Source: Chloroflexota bacterium
GTDB taxonomy: Bacteria; Chloroflexota; Dehalococcoidia; Lucifugimonadales; Lucifugimonadaceae
Length of the DNA stretch: 64,000 bases
Direction: 5' to 3'
Assembly: GCA_018650845.1 (NCBI GenBank)
Contig: JABIFF010000016.1
Span: forward strand, 150,571-214,570
A program made the translations under genes and the position numbers. Shown piece by piece: positions 10,116-19,102 of the stretch (position 1 is the stretch's first letter; every line of letters starts with the position of its first letter). Below the pieces are notes generated by a model that worked only from the letters and a program-made list of their open reading frames with translations, was not told the DNA's origin and did not search any database.

Positions 10116-10544
10116 ATGCCAGTCGATCCGAAAATTCTCAAGAAAAATACTGAGCAGCTTGAACGGCTTGAGCGGCTGGTTTCATCGAGTCCTAACTACG
10201 AAACTGATCTCCACGATGGCTGGACGGCCGCGGTGGCTTTTGCGCACATGGGGTTTTGGGATCGTCGGCAGGCTGAGTTGCTTCGCGATTGGAGTGTTGG
10301 CGATCCGCTTCCTGAATCGGCTACCGACGATCAGCTGAATCCGGTTCTTGAGCGTTACTGGCAGCAGTTGACGCCGGAAGTGACGGGGCAGATGGCGGTG
10401 TATGCTGCCCGCGAAGTGAACGAGATTATCGAATCGTTATCTGACGAACAGGTAGAAGCGTTGCTTTCGATGGGTAAGGAATTCATGTTGGCTCGCGGGA
10501 ATCACCGTGAGGAGCATATCGACCAGATCGAGCGGGAACTTTAG
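10116..10544 (+). CDS. DinB-like / maleylpyruvate isomerase-type protein
   Basis: LHDGWTAAVAFAHMGFWDRRQAELLRDW..HREEHIDQIE resembles the DinB four-helix fold. Confidence 0.5.
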   Translation: MPVDPKILKKNTEQLERLERLVSSSPNYETDLHDGWTAAVAFAHMGFWDRRQAELLRDWSVGDPLPESATDDQLNPVLERYWQQLTPEVTGQMAVYAAREVNEIIESLSDEQVEALLSMGKEFMLARGNHREEHIDQIEREL

Positions 10545-10574
10545 TTAGCGGTTAGCTGAGCAGAGGGGGGCTGA

Positions 10575-11132
10575 GTGGTGGAAGTGTTCGGTATTGCGCT
10601 CGGCGTGATCATCATCACGATCCTGCGTTTGGCAGTTCCGTTTACGATATTTCGCTGGCCGCTGTGGGGCGGAATTGCGTCAGCTGTTCTCGACTCTGTC
10701 GACATCATCATCATCTACCTGATGGATCTTGGTGATTTCAAGAATTATCACGGCACCGACAAAATTCTCGATACCTATTTCCTTGTGTTCATGGCGGTTT
10801 ATTCGTGGAAGCGCTGGAAGGGACTTGAACAGAGGATTTCGTTGGCGTTGTTCGGCTGGCGCATGATTGGGTTCGTACTGTTCGAAATAACCGGTACGCG
10901 CTGGCTACTCCTCGTCTTTCCGAATCTGTTCCTGTGGTGGTGGGTGTTTGTAGCTTGGCGAAATAAGTTCAAACCGGCTTGGGAAGTTACCAACCGACGT
11001 GCGGGAATTATTCTTGCTGTGATGATAGGTCCGAAGCTACTTCAGGAAACGATTCTTCATATTTGGCAGCTTCACCCGGTGACGATCATGCAGGATTTCT
11101 TCACCGATATTTGGAATGGTTTGGTTGGGTGA
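10575..11132 (+). CDS. Multipass membrane protein
   Basis: 185 aa, mostly hydrophobic. Confidence 0.6.
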   Translation: MVEVFGIALGVIIITILRLAVPFTIFRWPLWGGIASAVLDSVDIIIIYLMDLGDFKNYHGTDKILDTYFLVFMAVYSWKRWKGLEQRISLALFGWRMIGFVLFEITGTRWLLLVFPNLFLWWWVFVAWRNKFKPAWEVTNRRAGIILAVMIGPKLLQETILHIWQLHPVTIMQDFFTDIWNGLVG

Positions 11133-11217
11133 CGGTCATTAGGTCTTGTGGAGATTCAGGCCAATCGTTGTGAGACGATACGGTTTTACCCAGTTGGAAT
11201 GGTCTAAGGGAGAGAGA

Positions 11218-11703
11218 TTGATCAAACTTACGATTCTTGCGGCACTGTTTTTACTAGTGGTCGCTTGCGGTAGTGATACGGCTGTCGATAGCGGTGGTGC
11301 GCCTGCTGCATCTGACGATACGAACGATTTCGGCTTCGACGTTTCGATTACTGCGCGGGCTGAAGCGGTATTCACTATTGATGATGTGAAATCGACTGGA
11401 TGGAAATCTTCCAAAGAATTTCCTGCCGATGAGCTAGAGGGTGTTTCGGCAGTGTGGTTCGGGTTCTTCCAGCAGAAGAATCTTGAGGTATGGATTTACG
11501 ACACGCACAAAGAAGCGGTTGGGCTGGGTACTGGCCCGGCTGAAGAAATAGTGGCAGCCACTCGTGGCGTGAGCGGTGGTGGTGCGGGTCCTTATATGAA
11601 GCAGACGACTCACTTTGGGGCGTATGGGGTGGTCGGTAATTTGATTGTTCTCTGCGAGGTTGAAGTGGCTGTGTGCGAGAGTTTTGCCGACGCACTGCCG
11701 TAG
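11218..11703 (+). CDS. Putative lipoprotein
   Basis: TTG start after aagggagag; LIKLTILAALFLLVVACGSD signal peptide with lipobox. Confidence 0.65.
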   Translation: MIKLTILAALFLLVVACGSDTAVDSGGAPAASDDTNDFGFDVSITARAEAVFTIDDVKSTGWKSSKEFPADELEGVSAVWFGFFQQKNLEVWIYDTHKEAVGLGTGPAEEIVAATRGVSGGGAGPYMKQTTHFGAYGVVGNLIVLCEVEVAVCESFADALP

Positions 11704-11756
11704 TTTCGCTAAACTTGATATCAATCTGAAAAATACCCGGAGAACTAAGCGAAAAC

Positions 11757-12026
11757 ATGAAAAAGAGTAAGAAGCAGATGTCGAGCCAGGCGCGGTTTGT
11801 GTTTGGCGCGGGTATCGGCATTGCGATATCAGTGGCTCTTTTCAACGATGTTGATGAAGCACCAGTGAAATTTTTACTGATGGCTGCGTTCGCTGCGATT
11901 ATGGGCTACGCACAGGTGATCGCTGGGCGCGACACGGCGGGCGCTCGCAAGTTCACTAAATTTGCGATGGTTGGTGGTGTTATTGCCTTGGCGGCTGGGA
12001 TAGTCGCTTTCCTCGTTGTCAGCTAG
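11757..12026 (+). CDS. Small membrane protein
   Basis: 89 aa with three hydrophobic segments. Confidence 0.55.
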   Translation: MKKSKKQMSSQARFVFGAGIGIAISVALFNDVDEAPVKFLLMAAFAAIMGYAQVIAGRDTAGARKFTKFAMVGGVIALAAGIVAFLVVS

Positions 12027-12561
12027 GCACAACATATCGTTTAGGCCGATTGCGCCTGAGGACGTGCCTAATCTCGTTCGATGGCAGGGTGAGGTTGGAG
12101 TTGCGGTGTGGTGGGGCGAGCAGGATAAATACCAAGACGAAATTACCGCCAAGTGGGTTCGTAGAACTGGCGGTGCTGGCGACGATTACGACAGGAATAC
12201 CAGTCGATACATCATCGTCGTAGATGGCAACGATATTGGTCACATTCAGAGTTACGAGCTGCGGCACTATCCTGAACATGCGGCCGAAGTCGATATTCCG
12301 AACTCCGGGGGGCTTGATCTATTCATCGGTGAGTCCGAGTGGCGAGATCGCGGGATTGGCACACTCGTAGTTCGTAAATTTGTCGATGACGTAGTGTTCA
12401 CCTTGCCGGGTATTGAGACTTGCATTATCGATCCCGATCCTGCGAACAAGCGGGCAATTCGTAGTTATGAGAAGGCTGGATTCGTTCACGTGAAATCCTA
12501 CTATTCGGAAACAAACCACGAGAATTGCTATTTGATGCGCCAAGAACGAGGGCAACGATAG
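12016..12561 (+). CDS. GNAT acetyltransferase, AAC(6')-like
   Basis: ISFRPIAPEDVPNLVRW..GGLDLFIGESEWRDRGIGTLVVRKFVD..IDPDPANKRAIRSYEKAGFVHVKSY. Confidence 0.8.
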   Translation: MSARHNISFRPIAPEDVPNLVRWQGEVGVAVWWGEQDKYQDEITAKWVRRTGGAGDDYDRNTSRYIIVVDGNDIGHIQSYELRHYPEHAAEVDIPNSGGLDLFIGESEWRDRGIGTLVVRKFVDDVVFTLPGIETCIIDPDPANKRAIRSYEKAGFVHVKSYYSETNHENCYLMRQERGQR

Positions 12562-12570
12562 AGTGTTGCT

Positions 12571-12981
12571 ATGACCACGATTAAGCTTCCTATTGACCAC
12601 CCCAAGCGACTTCTGAAATTCAGAGGAAGTGGTCGATTGTGGGAGAAGCAGATCGAGCAGCGCCAAAAGGTGATCGATCGGATCCGATACGAAGACGGTC
12701 GATGGGTGTGGGTGGGTCAGACGAAATCGGCTAAGGGCCAAAAATATCCGCAGCTGAGTTTGGGTGTCGGAAAAGGAATGCGATATCTTGCCAACGCTCG
12801 TCACATCGTGTTTTATCTGGCGAACGGTTGGGTCGATTCGAAGGCTCAGCAGTATCGGGTTCGAGATGGCGATCCGATGAACGTGCATCCGGGTAATCTG
12901 GTGCCGGTGCCGCCGATTGCTCGTACTCGTGCAGAGAGTTCGATGTGGGGCGTAAAAGAGCTTCGGGAGTTTTTCGGGTGA
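12571..12981 (+). CDS. Hypothetical protein, weak HNH-like resemblance
   Basis: ARHIVFYLANGW..RVRDGDPMNVHPGNLV resembles the spacing of phage-type HNH proteins without their cysteines. Confidence 0.5.
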   Translation: MTTIKLPIDHPKRLLKFRGSGRLWEKQIEQRQKVIDRIRYEDGRWVWVGQTKSAKGQKYPQLSLGVGKGMRYLANARHIVFYLANGWVDSKAQQYRVRDGDPMNVHPGNLVPVPPIARTRAESSMWGVKELREFFG

Positions 12982-13032
12982 AGTGGTGTTGGCGTAGACG
13001 GCGAATCGAGCTGGCTGGCGATATACGCGACT

Positions 13033-13100
13033 CCACCCCAGATCCCTCGGCTCCGATGACTTCGCTCGGGAAATCGAATGGTTCCGAGTTGCTGGGGTGA
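13033..13100. repeat. Repeat family B copy with outer inverted repeat
   Basis: CACCCCAGatccctcggctccgatgacttcgctcgggaaatcgaatggttccgagttgCTGGGGTG. Confidence 0.65.
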
Positions 13101-13122
13101 TGTGAGGGTCAGCGCGTGGACG

Positions 13123-13505
13123 TTAGCTGATTTGCTCTAGAGATAGGCGGTTGCCTTCGGGATCACGGAGTTTGGCTGACTTTACGCCGGGGGCTACTTC
13201 GTAGATTGGTTCAACGTCGAACCCTTTTTTTTTAGATCGAATGTAGCGAATTCGAGATCGTCGACCTTGATCGAGAGAATTACCGATCCGCTTGTGCGAA
13301 CTTCGCCGCCGCCGTGAATGGCGAGCTGACAGCTACCTGAATTGAGAGTAACCCATGATTCTTTTGAGAGATCGGTCGCTGATTCGGGATAAGTGATTTC
13401 GAAACCGAGAGCGTCGCGATAAAACTTGGCGAGTCGGTTTACGTTGTTTGCTACTAGGATGATTTGGTAGAGATCGGGCATTGGGTTTTGCTCCTGTCCG
13501 GACAT
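13123..13505 (-). CDS. Glyoxalase/bleomycin-resistance (VOC) family protein interrupted by a -1 frameshift
   Basis: Frame 0 ends ..FDLKKKGSTLNQSTK*. The -1 frame after the A-run reads GFDVEPIYEVAPGVKSAKLRDPEGNRLSLEQIS*, the expected VOC C-terminus. Confidence 0.75.
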
Positions 13506-13689
13506 GAATTCGACTGCTAGTAACGAATCTAAACGGAATATTGTGCTGTGTCATGTACACGTTTTCACCTAAAACGAGTACGTTTGTCACTTGAGCTAGA
13601 AGCTCTGTCCTTTTAATTACGCTGGGGCAGTGTTAACTTTTAGGCACGAGTTGAACCCGCTCTTTGCATCCTGACGGATCGAGATACTC

Positions 13690-14088
13690 ATGGCGAGATG
13701 CCCATTCTGCGACATATCTGACAGTGAACAAGTTTTGATCGAAGGCGATCTATTGTTCTTCATGTCGACTGCCGATCCTGTTCTAGTCGAGAGCGGGATG
13801 ATACTTCCGCGAGCACATCGAGAGACCGTTTTTGATCTAACGGAAGATGAATGGGCGGAATCGTTCACTTTTCTTGCCGAGGTGAAAAAGTATCTCGACG
13901 AGAAATACAGCCCGGATGGATACAACGTGGGATGGAACGTTGGGAGTTCGGGCGGCATGTCGATACCTCACTCTCACATGCACGTGATCCCTCGGTTCGA
14001 CGATGAGCCATTGGCGGGCAAGGGAATTCGTAACCAGCTGAAGCAGCCTGAGAATCGGCGCCGGTCTGCAGGTGATTTTTCTCAATGA
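13690..14088 (+). CDS. HIT family protein
   Basis: CPFCDI; IPHSHMHVIPRF histidine triad. Confidence 0.9.
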   Translation: MARCPFCDISDSEQVLIEGDLLFFMSTADPVLVESGMILPRAHRETVFDLTEDEWAESFTFLAEVKKYLDEKYSPDGYNVGWNVGSSGGMSIPHSHMHVIPRFDDEPLAGKGIRNQLKQPENRRRSAGDFSQ

Positions 14089-14942
14089 AGTCAAACTCGA
14101 TAAATCTGACCGACAATCTTGAATTTCTTGGCGGTGTTGCTGATACTTCGGTGAATCTGATCTACATCGATCCGCCTTTCAACACGGGCGTGAAGCAGTC
14201 GATGACGAGCCTGAAAACTGTTCGCGACGATCAAGGAGATCGCACCGGGTTTGGCGGCAATCGATATCGCACTGAGAAAGGTGATAGCAAGTCGTACATG
14301 GATTCGTTCGACGATTACATGGGCTTTCTTGCGCCGCGAATTGAAGAGGCTCGCCGAGTGCTGGCTGATGATGGCTCGTTGTTCTTGCACGTCGACCAGC
14401 GAGAATCGCACTACTGCAAAATTTTGCTCGATCACGTGTTTGGTCGAGATTCGTTCATGAACGAGATCATCTGGTCGTACGACTACGGTGGCCGCTCAAA
14501 GCGGAAATGGCCAGCGAAGCACGACACTATTTTCTGGTATTCGGTTGATCCCAAGAATTACACGTTCAATGCCGATGCTATTGATCGAATTCCTTACATG
14601 GCGCCTTCGTTAGTCGGTAAGGAAAAGGCGGCACGAGGCAAGATTCCTACCGACGTTTGGTGGCAGACGATTGTGCCGACGAATGGCAAGGAACGAACGG
14701 GTTATCCGACGCAGAAGCCACTGGCGATTCTTGAACGAATCGTGAAGGTTCACTCGAACCCGGGCGAGCTTGTGATGGACTTCTTTGCGGGGTCGGGCAC
14801 GACTGGTGTGGCTGCTGCGAAGAACGATCGGCAGTTTGTTCTTGTTGATGCGAATCTCGAAGCTGTTCAGGTTCAGGTGAAGCGGCTTGCTGAGTATGAG
14901 CCAGAGTGTGTTGGGTTTACGCCTGAGGCATTGACGGTTTAG
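14085..14942 (+). CDS. Site-specific DNA methyltransferase (N6-adenine/N4-cytosine type)
   Basis: LIYIDPPFNTG catalytic motif precedes VMDFFAGSGTTGVAAAKNDR; 4-nt ATGA overlap with the HIT gene. Confidence 0.85.
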   Translation: MKSNSINLTDNLEFLGGVADTSVNLIYIDPPFNTGVKQSMTSLKTVRDDQGDRTGFGGNRYRTEKGDSKSYMDSFDDYMGFLAPRIEEARRVLADDGSLFLHVDQRESHYCKILLDHVFGRDSFMNEIIWSYDYGGRSKRKWPAKHDTIFWYSVDPKNYTFNADAIDRIPYMAPSLVGKEKAARGKIPTDVWWQTIVPTNGKERTGYPTQKPLAILERIVKVHSNPGELVMDFFAGSGTTGVAAAKNDRQFVLVDANLEAVQVQVKRLAEYEPECVGFTPEALTV

Positions 14943-14990
14943 CTGGTGAGGCGAGGGTGCTGCGACTGCGAATGAGGCTGTCGTATATAT

Positions 14991-15028
14991 CACCCTCATC
15001 CCAACCTTCTCCCACTGGGAGAAGGGGT
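14991..15028. repeat. Hairpin repeat family D copy
   Basis: caccctcatcccaaccttctcccactgggagaagggg. Confidence 0.55.
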
Positions 15029-15049
15029 TACTTGTTCAGCTTGAAGTGC

Positions 15050-16351
15050 TTACGACCAAACGCGGTCGTGAGAGTCGATTTCAGACCAGTCGGAAGTATC
15101 GCCCCAAACTTCGTTAGGGTTGGCTTTGTGGCGTGGTGAGTTCCTGTTCAGGTGCTCTTCAATTGCTTCCTCGTTGAGCTCGATACCGAGTCCGGGAGCA
15201 TCTGGCACGTGAACGTATCCGTTCTGAATCATCGGTCCGTCCTGACCAGCGATAGTCACGAGGTCGTTCCACCACGGGCTGTCGACCGAGTGCATTTCTA
15301 GTGCGATGAAGTTGTCTATCGACATTGCGCACTGGGCGTTTGCCATCGCCATTACAGGTGTACCTGCTTGGTGAAGCGCAACACCGATACCGGCGTCGCG
15401 CGCCATGTCGGCGATTCGTTTGGTTTCAAGAATTCCACCTGAAGAACCGAGGTCGGGGTGAGCGACTGAGATTGCTCGACCTTCGATTAGAGGAGCAAAT
15501 CCTTCTTTGGCGAAGATGTCTTCACCTGTGCAAACCGGCGTGTCGACAGCTGCTTTGAGCTGCTGCCACTGGTCGACGAACTGCCATGGAATCATGTCTT
15601 CGTACCAGGCGAGTGTGTACTTATCGAGCGCCTTACCGATTCGGATAGCGCTTTCGAGGTTCATGTGACCGAAGTGGTCGGATGCCAGCGGAACTTCGTA
15701 GCCGATAGTGTCTCGAACTGTGGCAACGAATTCGCCCATCTTTTCGATACCGTAGTCGGTGACCTGAATTCCGGTGAACGGGTGCATCGTGTTCATCGAA
15801 GTTTTGATGAGGCTCTTGTTGACCACGCCACCTTCATATTCGGCTGCGATCCAGAGTCCGATGTCCATTTTCAGGAACTCGAATCCGTCGTCCATTCGAC
15901 CCTGTAGCGCCTTGCCCATTTCCTCGGGATCGCGCTTGAATGGGGTGTCGGCGTAAACCTTGATTTCGTCGCGGTACTTACCGCCAGCGAACATGTAGGC
16001 AGGAACACCGAATGCCTTACCTGCGAGGTCGCAGAGAGCGATTTCGACACCACAGACACCACCTGCAAGTCGACCGTGTCCGCCGAACTGCTTGATCTTG
16101 GCGAATAGGCGGTCGATATCGCACGGGTTTTCGCCGATGAGTCGGCTCTTGAGCATTAGGGCGTAGTTGGCGGAAGCTCCGTCTCGAACTTCACCGATGC
16201 CGACGATACCTTGATTGGTTTCGATCTTGATCAGGGGCCAGCCGTAGCCGAAGCCGTCAGTACCTACGACCGCTACTTTGAGGTCGGTGATTCTGAGATC
16301 GGACGGGCTTGAGGACGTGCTTACTTTGTCTAGAACTTGATCGTTCGTCAT
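15050..16351 (-). CDS. Mandelate racemase/muconate lactonizing enzyme family (enolase superfamily)
   Basis: FLKMDIGLW; PLASDHFGHM; LAWYEDMIPW; PVCTGEDIF. Confidence 0.85.
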   Translation of the reverse strand: MTNDQVLDKVSTSSSPSDLRITDLKVAVVGTDGFGYGWPLIKIETNQGIVGIGEVRDGASANYALMLKSRLIGENPCDIDRLFAKIKQFGGHGRLAGGVCGVEIALCDLAGKAFGVPAYMFAGGKYRDEIKVYADTPFKRDPEEMGKALQGRMDDGFEFLKMDIGLWIAAEYEGGVVNKSLIKTSMNTMHPFTGIQVTDYGIEKMGEFVATVRDTIGYEVPLASDHFGHMNLESAIRIGKALDKYTLAWYEDMIPWQFVDQWQQLKAAVDTPVCTGEDIFAKEGFAPLIEGRAISVAHPDLGSSGGILETKRIADMARDAGIGVALHQAGTPVMAMANAQCAMSIDNFIALEMHSVDSPWWNDLVTIAGQDGPMIQNGYVHVPDAPGLGIELNEEAIEEHLNRNSPRHKANPNEVWGDTSDWSEIDSHDRVWS

Positions 16352-16516
16352 ACGTGTTGATTCCTTTCTGATGGAAGAATTTGATGTGCCTGAACGGCCG
16401 ATATGTAAGGACGTCCGGGGTGGTTTGGCCCGCCTGTATCGCGGTAAATCAAAACCGGAGCGGCGTTAAGGGTATCGCCGGTGGCGGGCTTAGGAAACTA
16501 CTTCGTGCGTGTTGAT

Positions 16517-17662
16517 TTACAGTTCGCCGATGATCGCTCGGGATATGACGAGTCGCTGAATTTCTGAAGTGCCTTCGTAGATTTCCGTGACTCGCTGGTC
16601 GCGGTAGATTCGCTCGACAGCTGAAGGCTTGAAGTAGCCGACTCCGCCGTGGATTTGGAGCGCGCTGCTTGCGATTTTGCCTGCAGCTTCTGATGCGTAG
16701 AGTTTTGCCATCGCTGATTCTGTTCCGTGAGGCATGCCCTCGTCATAGAGAGCGGCGGCGCGGTAGGTGAGCAGGCGGGCGGCATCGAGCTCGACAGCCA
16801 TATCGGCCATCATGAATTGAATAGCCTGACGGGTTGCGATTGGCTTGCCGAAAGTCACTCGCTGCTTCGAATACGATACTGCTGCATCGAGTGCGCCTTT
16901 GGCGAGTCCGAGGCATTGAGCAGCGATCATTATTCTGCTTGAGTCGAGGATTTTCAGAGCGAGCTTGTAGCCTTCGCCTTCTTCACCGAGTCTGTTTTCG
17001 ACAGGGATTCGGCAGTTGTCGAATACGAGTTCCGCCGTTGCGCAACCCTTCATTCCCATCTTGCCGTGCTGCGGATTTATGGTGAACCCGGGTGTGCCTT
17101 TTTCGACAACGACAGCGGTTACGCCTTTGTGACCTGCCGACTTATCGTGATTCGTGAAAACTGAGAACACATCGGCTACAGCACCGTTTGTGCAGAACAG
17201 TTTTGAACCGTTTAGAACGTACTCATCGCCGTCTCGGGTTAGCGACGTTTCCAGTGCTAACGCGTCGGATCCGGTGCCGGGTTCGGTGAGGGCAAATGCG
17301 GCGATCTTCTCGCCGGATGCGAGCGACGGTAGCCAGCGTTGGCGTTGTTTGTCGTTACCGCCGTGATGAATCGTTTGCGAGCCGAGCGAAACATGGGTGA
17401 TCAGAACCGTGCTGGTCGATCCGCAAGCAGCCCCGACTTCTTCAAGCACCACCATGAAGTCCTTGTACTCGCCACCAGACCCCCCGAATTCTTCTGGAAT
17501 GGTCATTCCTGTGAGGCCTAATTCTGCTAAGCCCCGGAATTGATCGATTGGGAACTCTTCTTTTTCGTCGACTTCATCTGCTCGGGGGGCGAGATTATCG
17601 GCTGCGAATTCCCGAACGGTGGTTGCCAACATTGTTTGCTGTTCGTTGTAGAACGGCTGCAT
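16517..17662 (-). CDS. Acyl-CoA dehydrogenase
   Basis: FALTEPGTGSDALALET..QIHGGVGYFKPSAVERIYRDQRVTEIYEGTSEIQRLVISRAI. Confidence 0.95.
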   Translation of the reverse strand: MQPFYNEQQTMLATTVREFAADNLAPRADEVDEKEEFPIDQFRGLAELGLTGMTIPEEFGGSGGEYKDFMVVLEEVGAACGSTSTVLITHVSLGSQTIHHGGNDKQRQRWLPSLASGEKIAAFALTEPGTGSDALALETSLTRDGDEYVLNGSKLFCTNGAVADVFSVFTNHDKSAGHKGVTAVVVEKGTPGFTINPQHGKMGMKGCATAELVFDNCRIPVENRLGEEGEGYKLALKILDSSRIMIAAQCLGLAKGALDAAVSYSKQRVTFGKPIATRQAIQFMMADMAVELDAARLLTYRAAALYDEGMPHGTESAMAKLYASEAAGKIASSALQIHGGVGYFKPSAVERIYRDQRVTEIYEGTSEIQRLVISRAIIGEL

Positions 17663-17891
17663 CTTTGAGAGTCCTCGAATGGTGATAGGAACGTTGCTGC
17701 CAACAGGGTAGCGGCTGGCAGTTGAAATTTATGAGGTAACGATACACGGCTGACGGTTTCTTTTTATCGTCGGGTGGCTATCGGGTTATCGCCATCTGCA
17801 CTTCTTGATAGAAAGGGGGTAAGGGTAGACTTTGCAACTGAATTCGCCCATGAAACGTGATGGGTGAACTCGTGATGAGATCGGAATTGTT

Positions 17892-18392
17892 TTGCGAATA
17901 CTTGGTATTGATCCCGGGCTTACTAGCACCGGCTACGGAATAATCGACATTGTGGGTCGTGACTTCAAAGCTGTTGAAGGTGGGGTTGTTCGAACAAAAT
18001 CGGATCAGCCGATGGCTGAGCGTTTGTATTCGATCTACTCAGTGATTCGCGATGTGATCGCAGAGTTTAAGCCTGATGAAGTAGCCGTTGAAGATCTTCA
18101 CGCTAGATTCGCTAAGACTGCTCTGCTGTTGGGTCACGCTAGAGGTGTGGCTGTCATGGCGGCTGGTGAAGCCAAGTTGCCGGTGATCGACTATCAACCG
18201 ACTCGTGCGAAGAATCTTGTTACTGGGTCGGGTAGAGCCGATAAAGAGCAGATGAAGCAGGCGATTGCGATGCATCTTGGTACGCCCGATGCGGCTAAGA
18301 ACGAACACGTTGCGGACGCATTTTCGATTGCGATTGCACATGCGGTGATGATCGGTAGCTCGGCGGTCGCAGCAATCGACGCGGCGAAGTAG
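17892..18392 (+). CDS. ruvC: Holliday junction resolvase RuvC
   Basis: MRILGIDPGLTSTGYGIID; AVEDLHARFAKTALLLGHARGV. Confidence 0.95.
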   Translation: MRILGIDPGLTSTGYGIIDIVGRDFKAVEGGVVRTKSDQPMAERLYSIYSVIRDVIAEFKPDEVAVEDLHARFAKTALLLGHARGVAVMAAGEAKLPVIDYQPTRAKNLVTGSGRADKEQMKQAIAMHLGTPDAAKNEHVADAFSIAIAHAVMIGSSAVAAIDAAK

Positions 18393-18404
18393 ACTCCATC
18401 AATC

Positions 18405-19052
18405 ATGATCAGTTACATCACAGGAAAAATCCGAAGTCTTACTCGTGAACCGGGTCGGGCGATAATTATCGCTGGCGGAGTTGGCTATGAAATTAGCTTG
18501 CCGACGTACGTTTATCAATCACTGGCTAACGACGGAATCCAAGAGGGTTCAGACGTTGAGTTGGAGATTTATTACCACGTGACAGATCGCCAGCCGAAGC
18601 CAATGTTGGTTGGTTTCAGGCATCCGAGTGAGAAGCAATTTTTCGAACAACTGATTCAGGTCGAAGGAATCGGACCGGCTAAGGCTGCTGCCGCGCTGGT
18701 GTTCCCCGTTTCGACTATTGCTTCGGCGATTGAGAACGAGGATTTGGGATCGCTTCAACGGCTTCCTGGGATTGGAAGTCGTGCGGCTCAGAAAATCGTT
18801 GCGACGCTTCGTGGCAAGGTGGCGGCGACTGCTTTGTTGCAGGACGCAGGAATTTCTGAGCAGGGGCAGACGGTTGCACCGGCTTCGGACGCTCGATCAG
18901 AAGCTATTGAAGCTCTGATTACGTTGGGCTATCGCCCGACCGAGGCGCAGGATAAAGTCGACGATGTAATTCGTCGGACGCCTGAAGCGGCTGACGATTT
19001 GCAGGATCTGATGCGAGAAGTATTCAAGGCACAGGTTTCGACGCAGGATTAA
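18405..19052 (+). CDS. ruvA: Holliday junction branch migration protein RuvA
   Basis: MISYITGKIRSL..VEGIGPAKAAAAL..LPGIGSRAAQKIVATLRGK. Confidence 0.95.
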   Translation: MISYITGKIRSLTREPGRAIIIAGGVGYEISLPTYVYQSLANDGIQEGSDVELEIYYHVTDRQPKPMLVGFRHPSEKQFFEQLIQVEGIGPAKAAAALVFPVSTIASAIENEDLGSLQRLPGIGSRAAQKIVATLRGKVAATALLQDAGISEQGQTVAPASDARSEAIEALITLGYRPTEAQDKVDDVIRRTPEAADDLQDLMREVFKAQVSTQD

Positions 19053-19102
19053 TTGTGGCGTTTCGAGCGTGTTCTTGAACAGGATTTCAACGGAGAAGAT
19101 GA

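Noticed and set aside
16428-16489. GCCCGCC..GGCGGGC long hairpin between the acyl-CoA dehydrogenase and enolase-family genes
   Set aside because: Wide loop and no T-run; not enough to claim a terminator or regulatory RNA.
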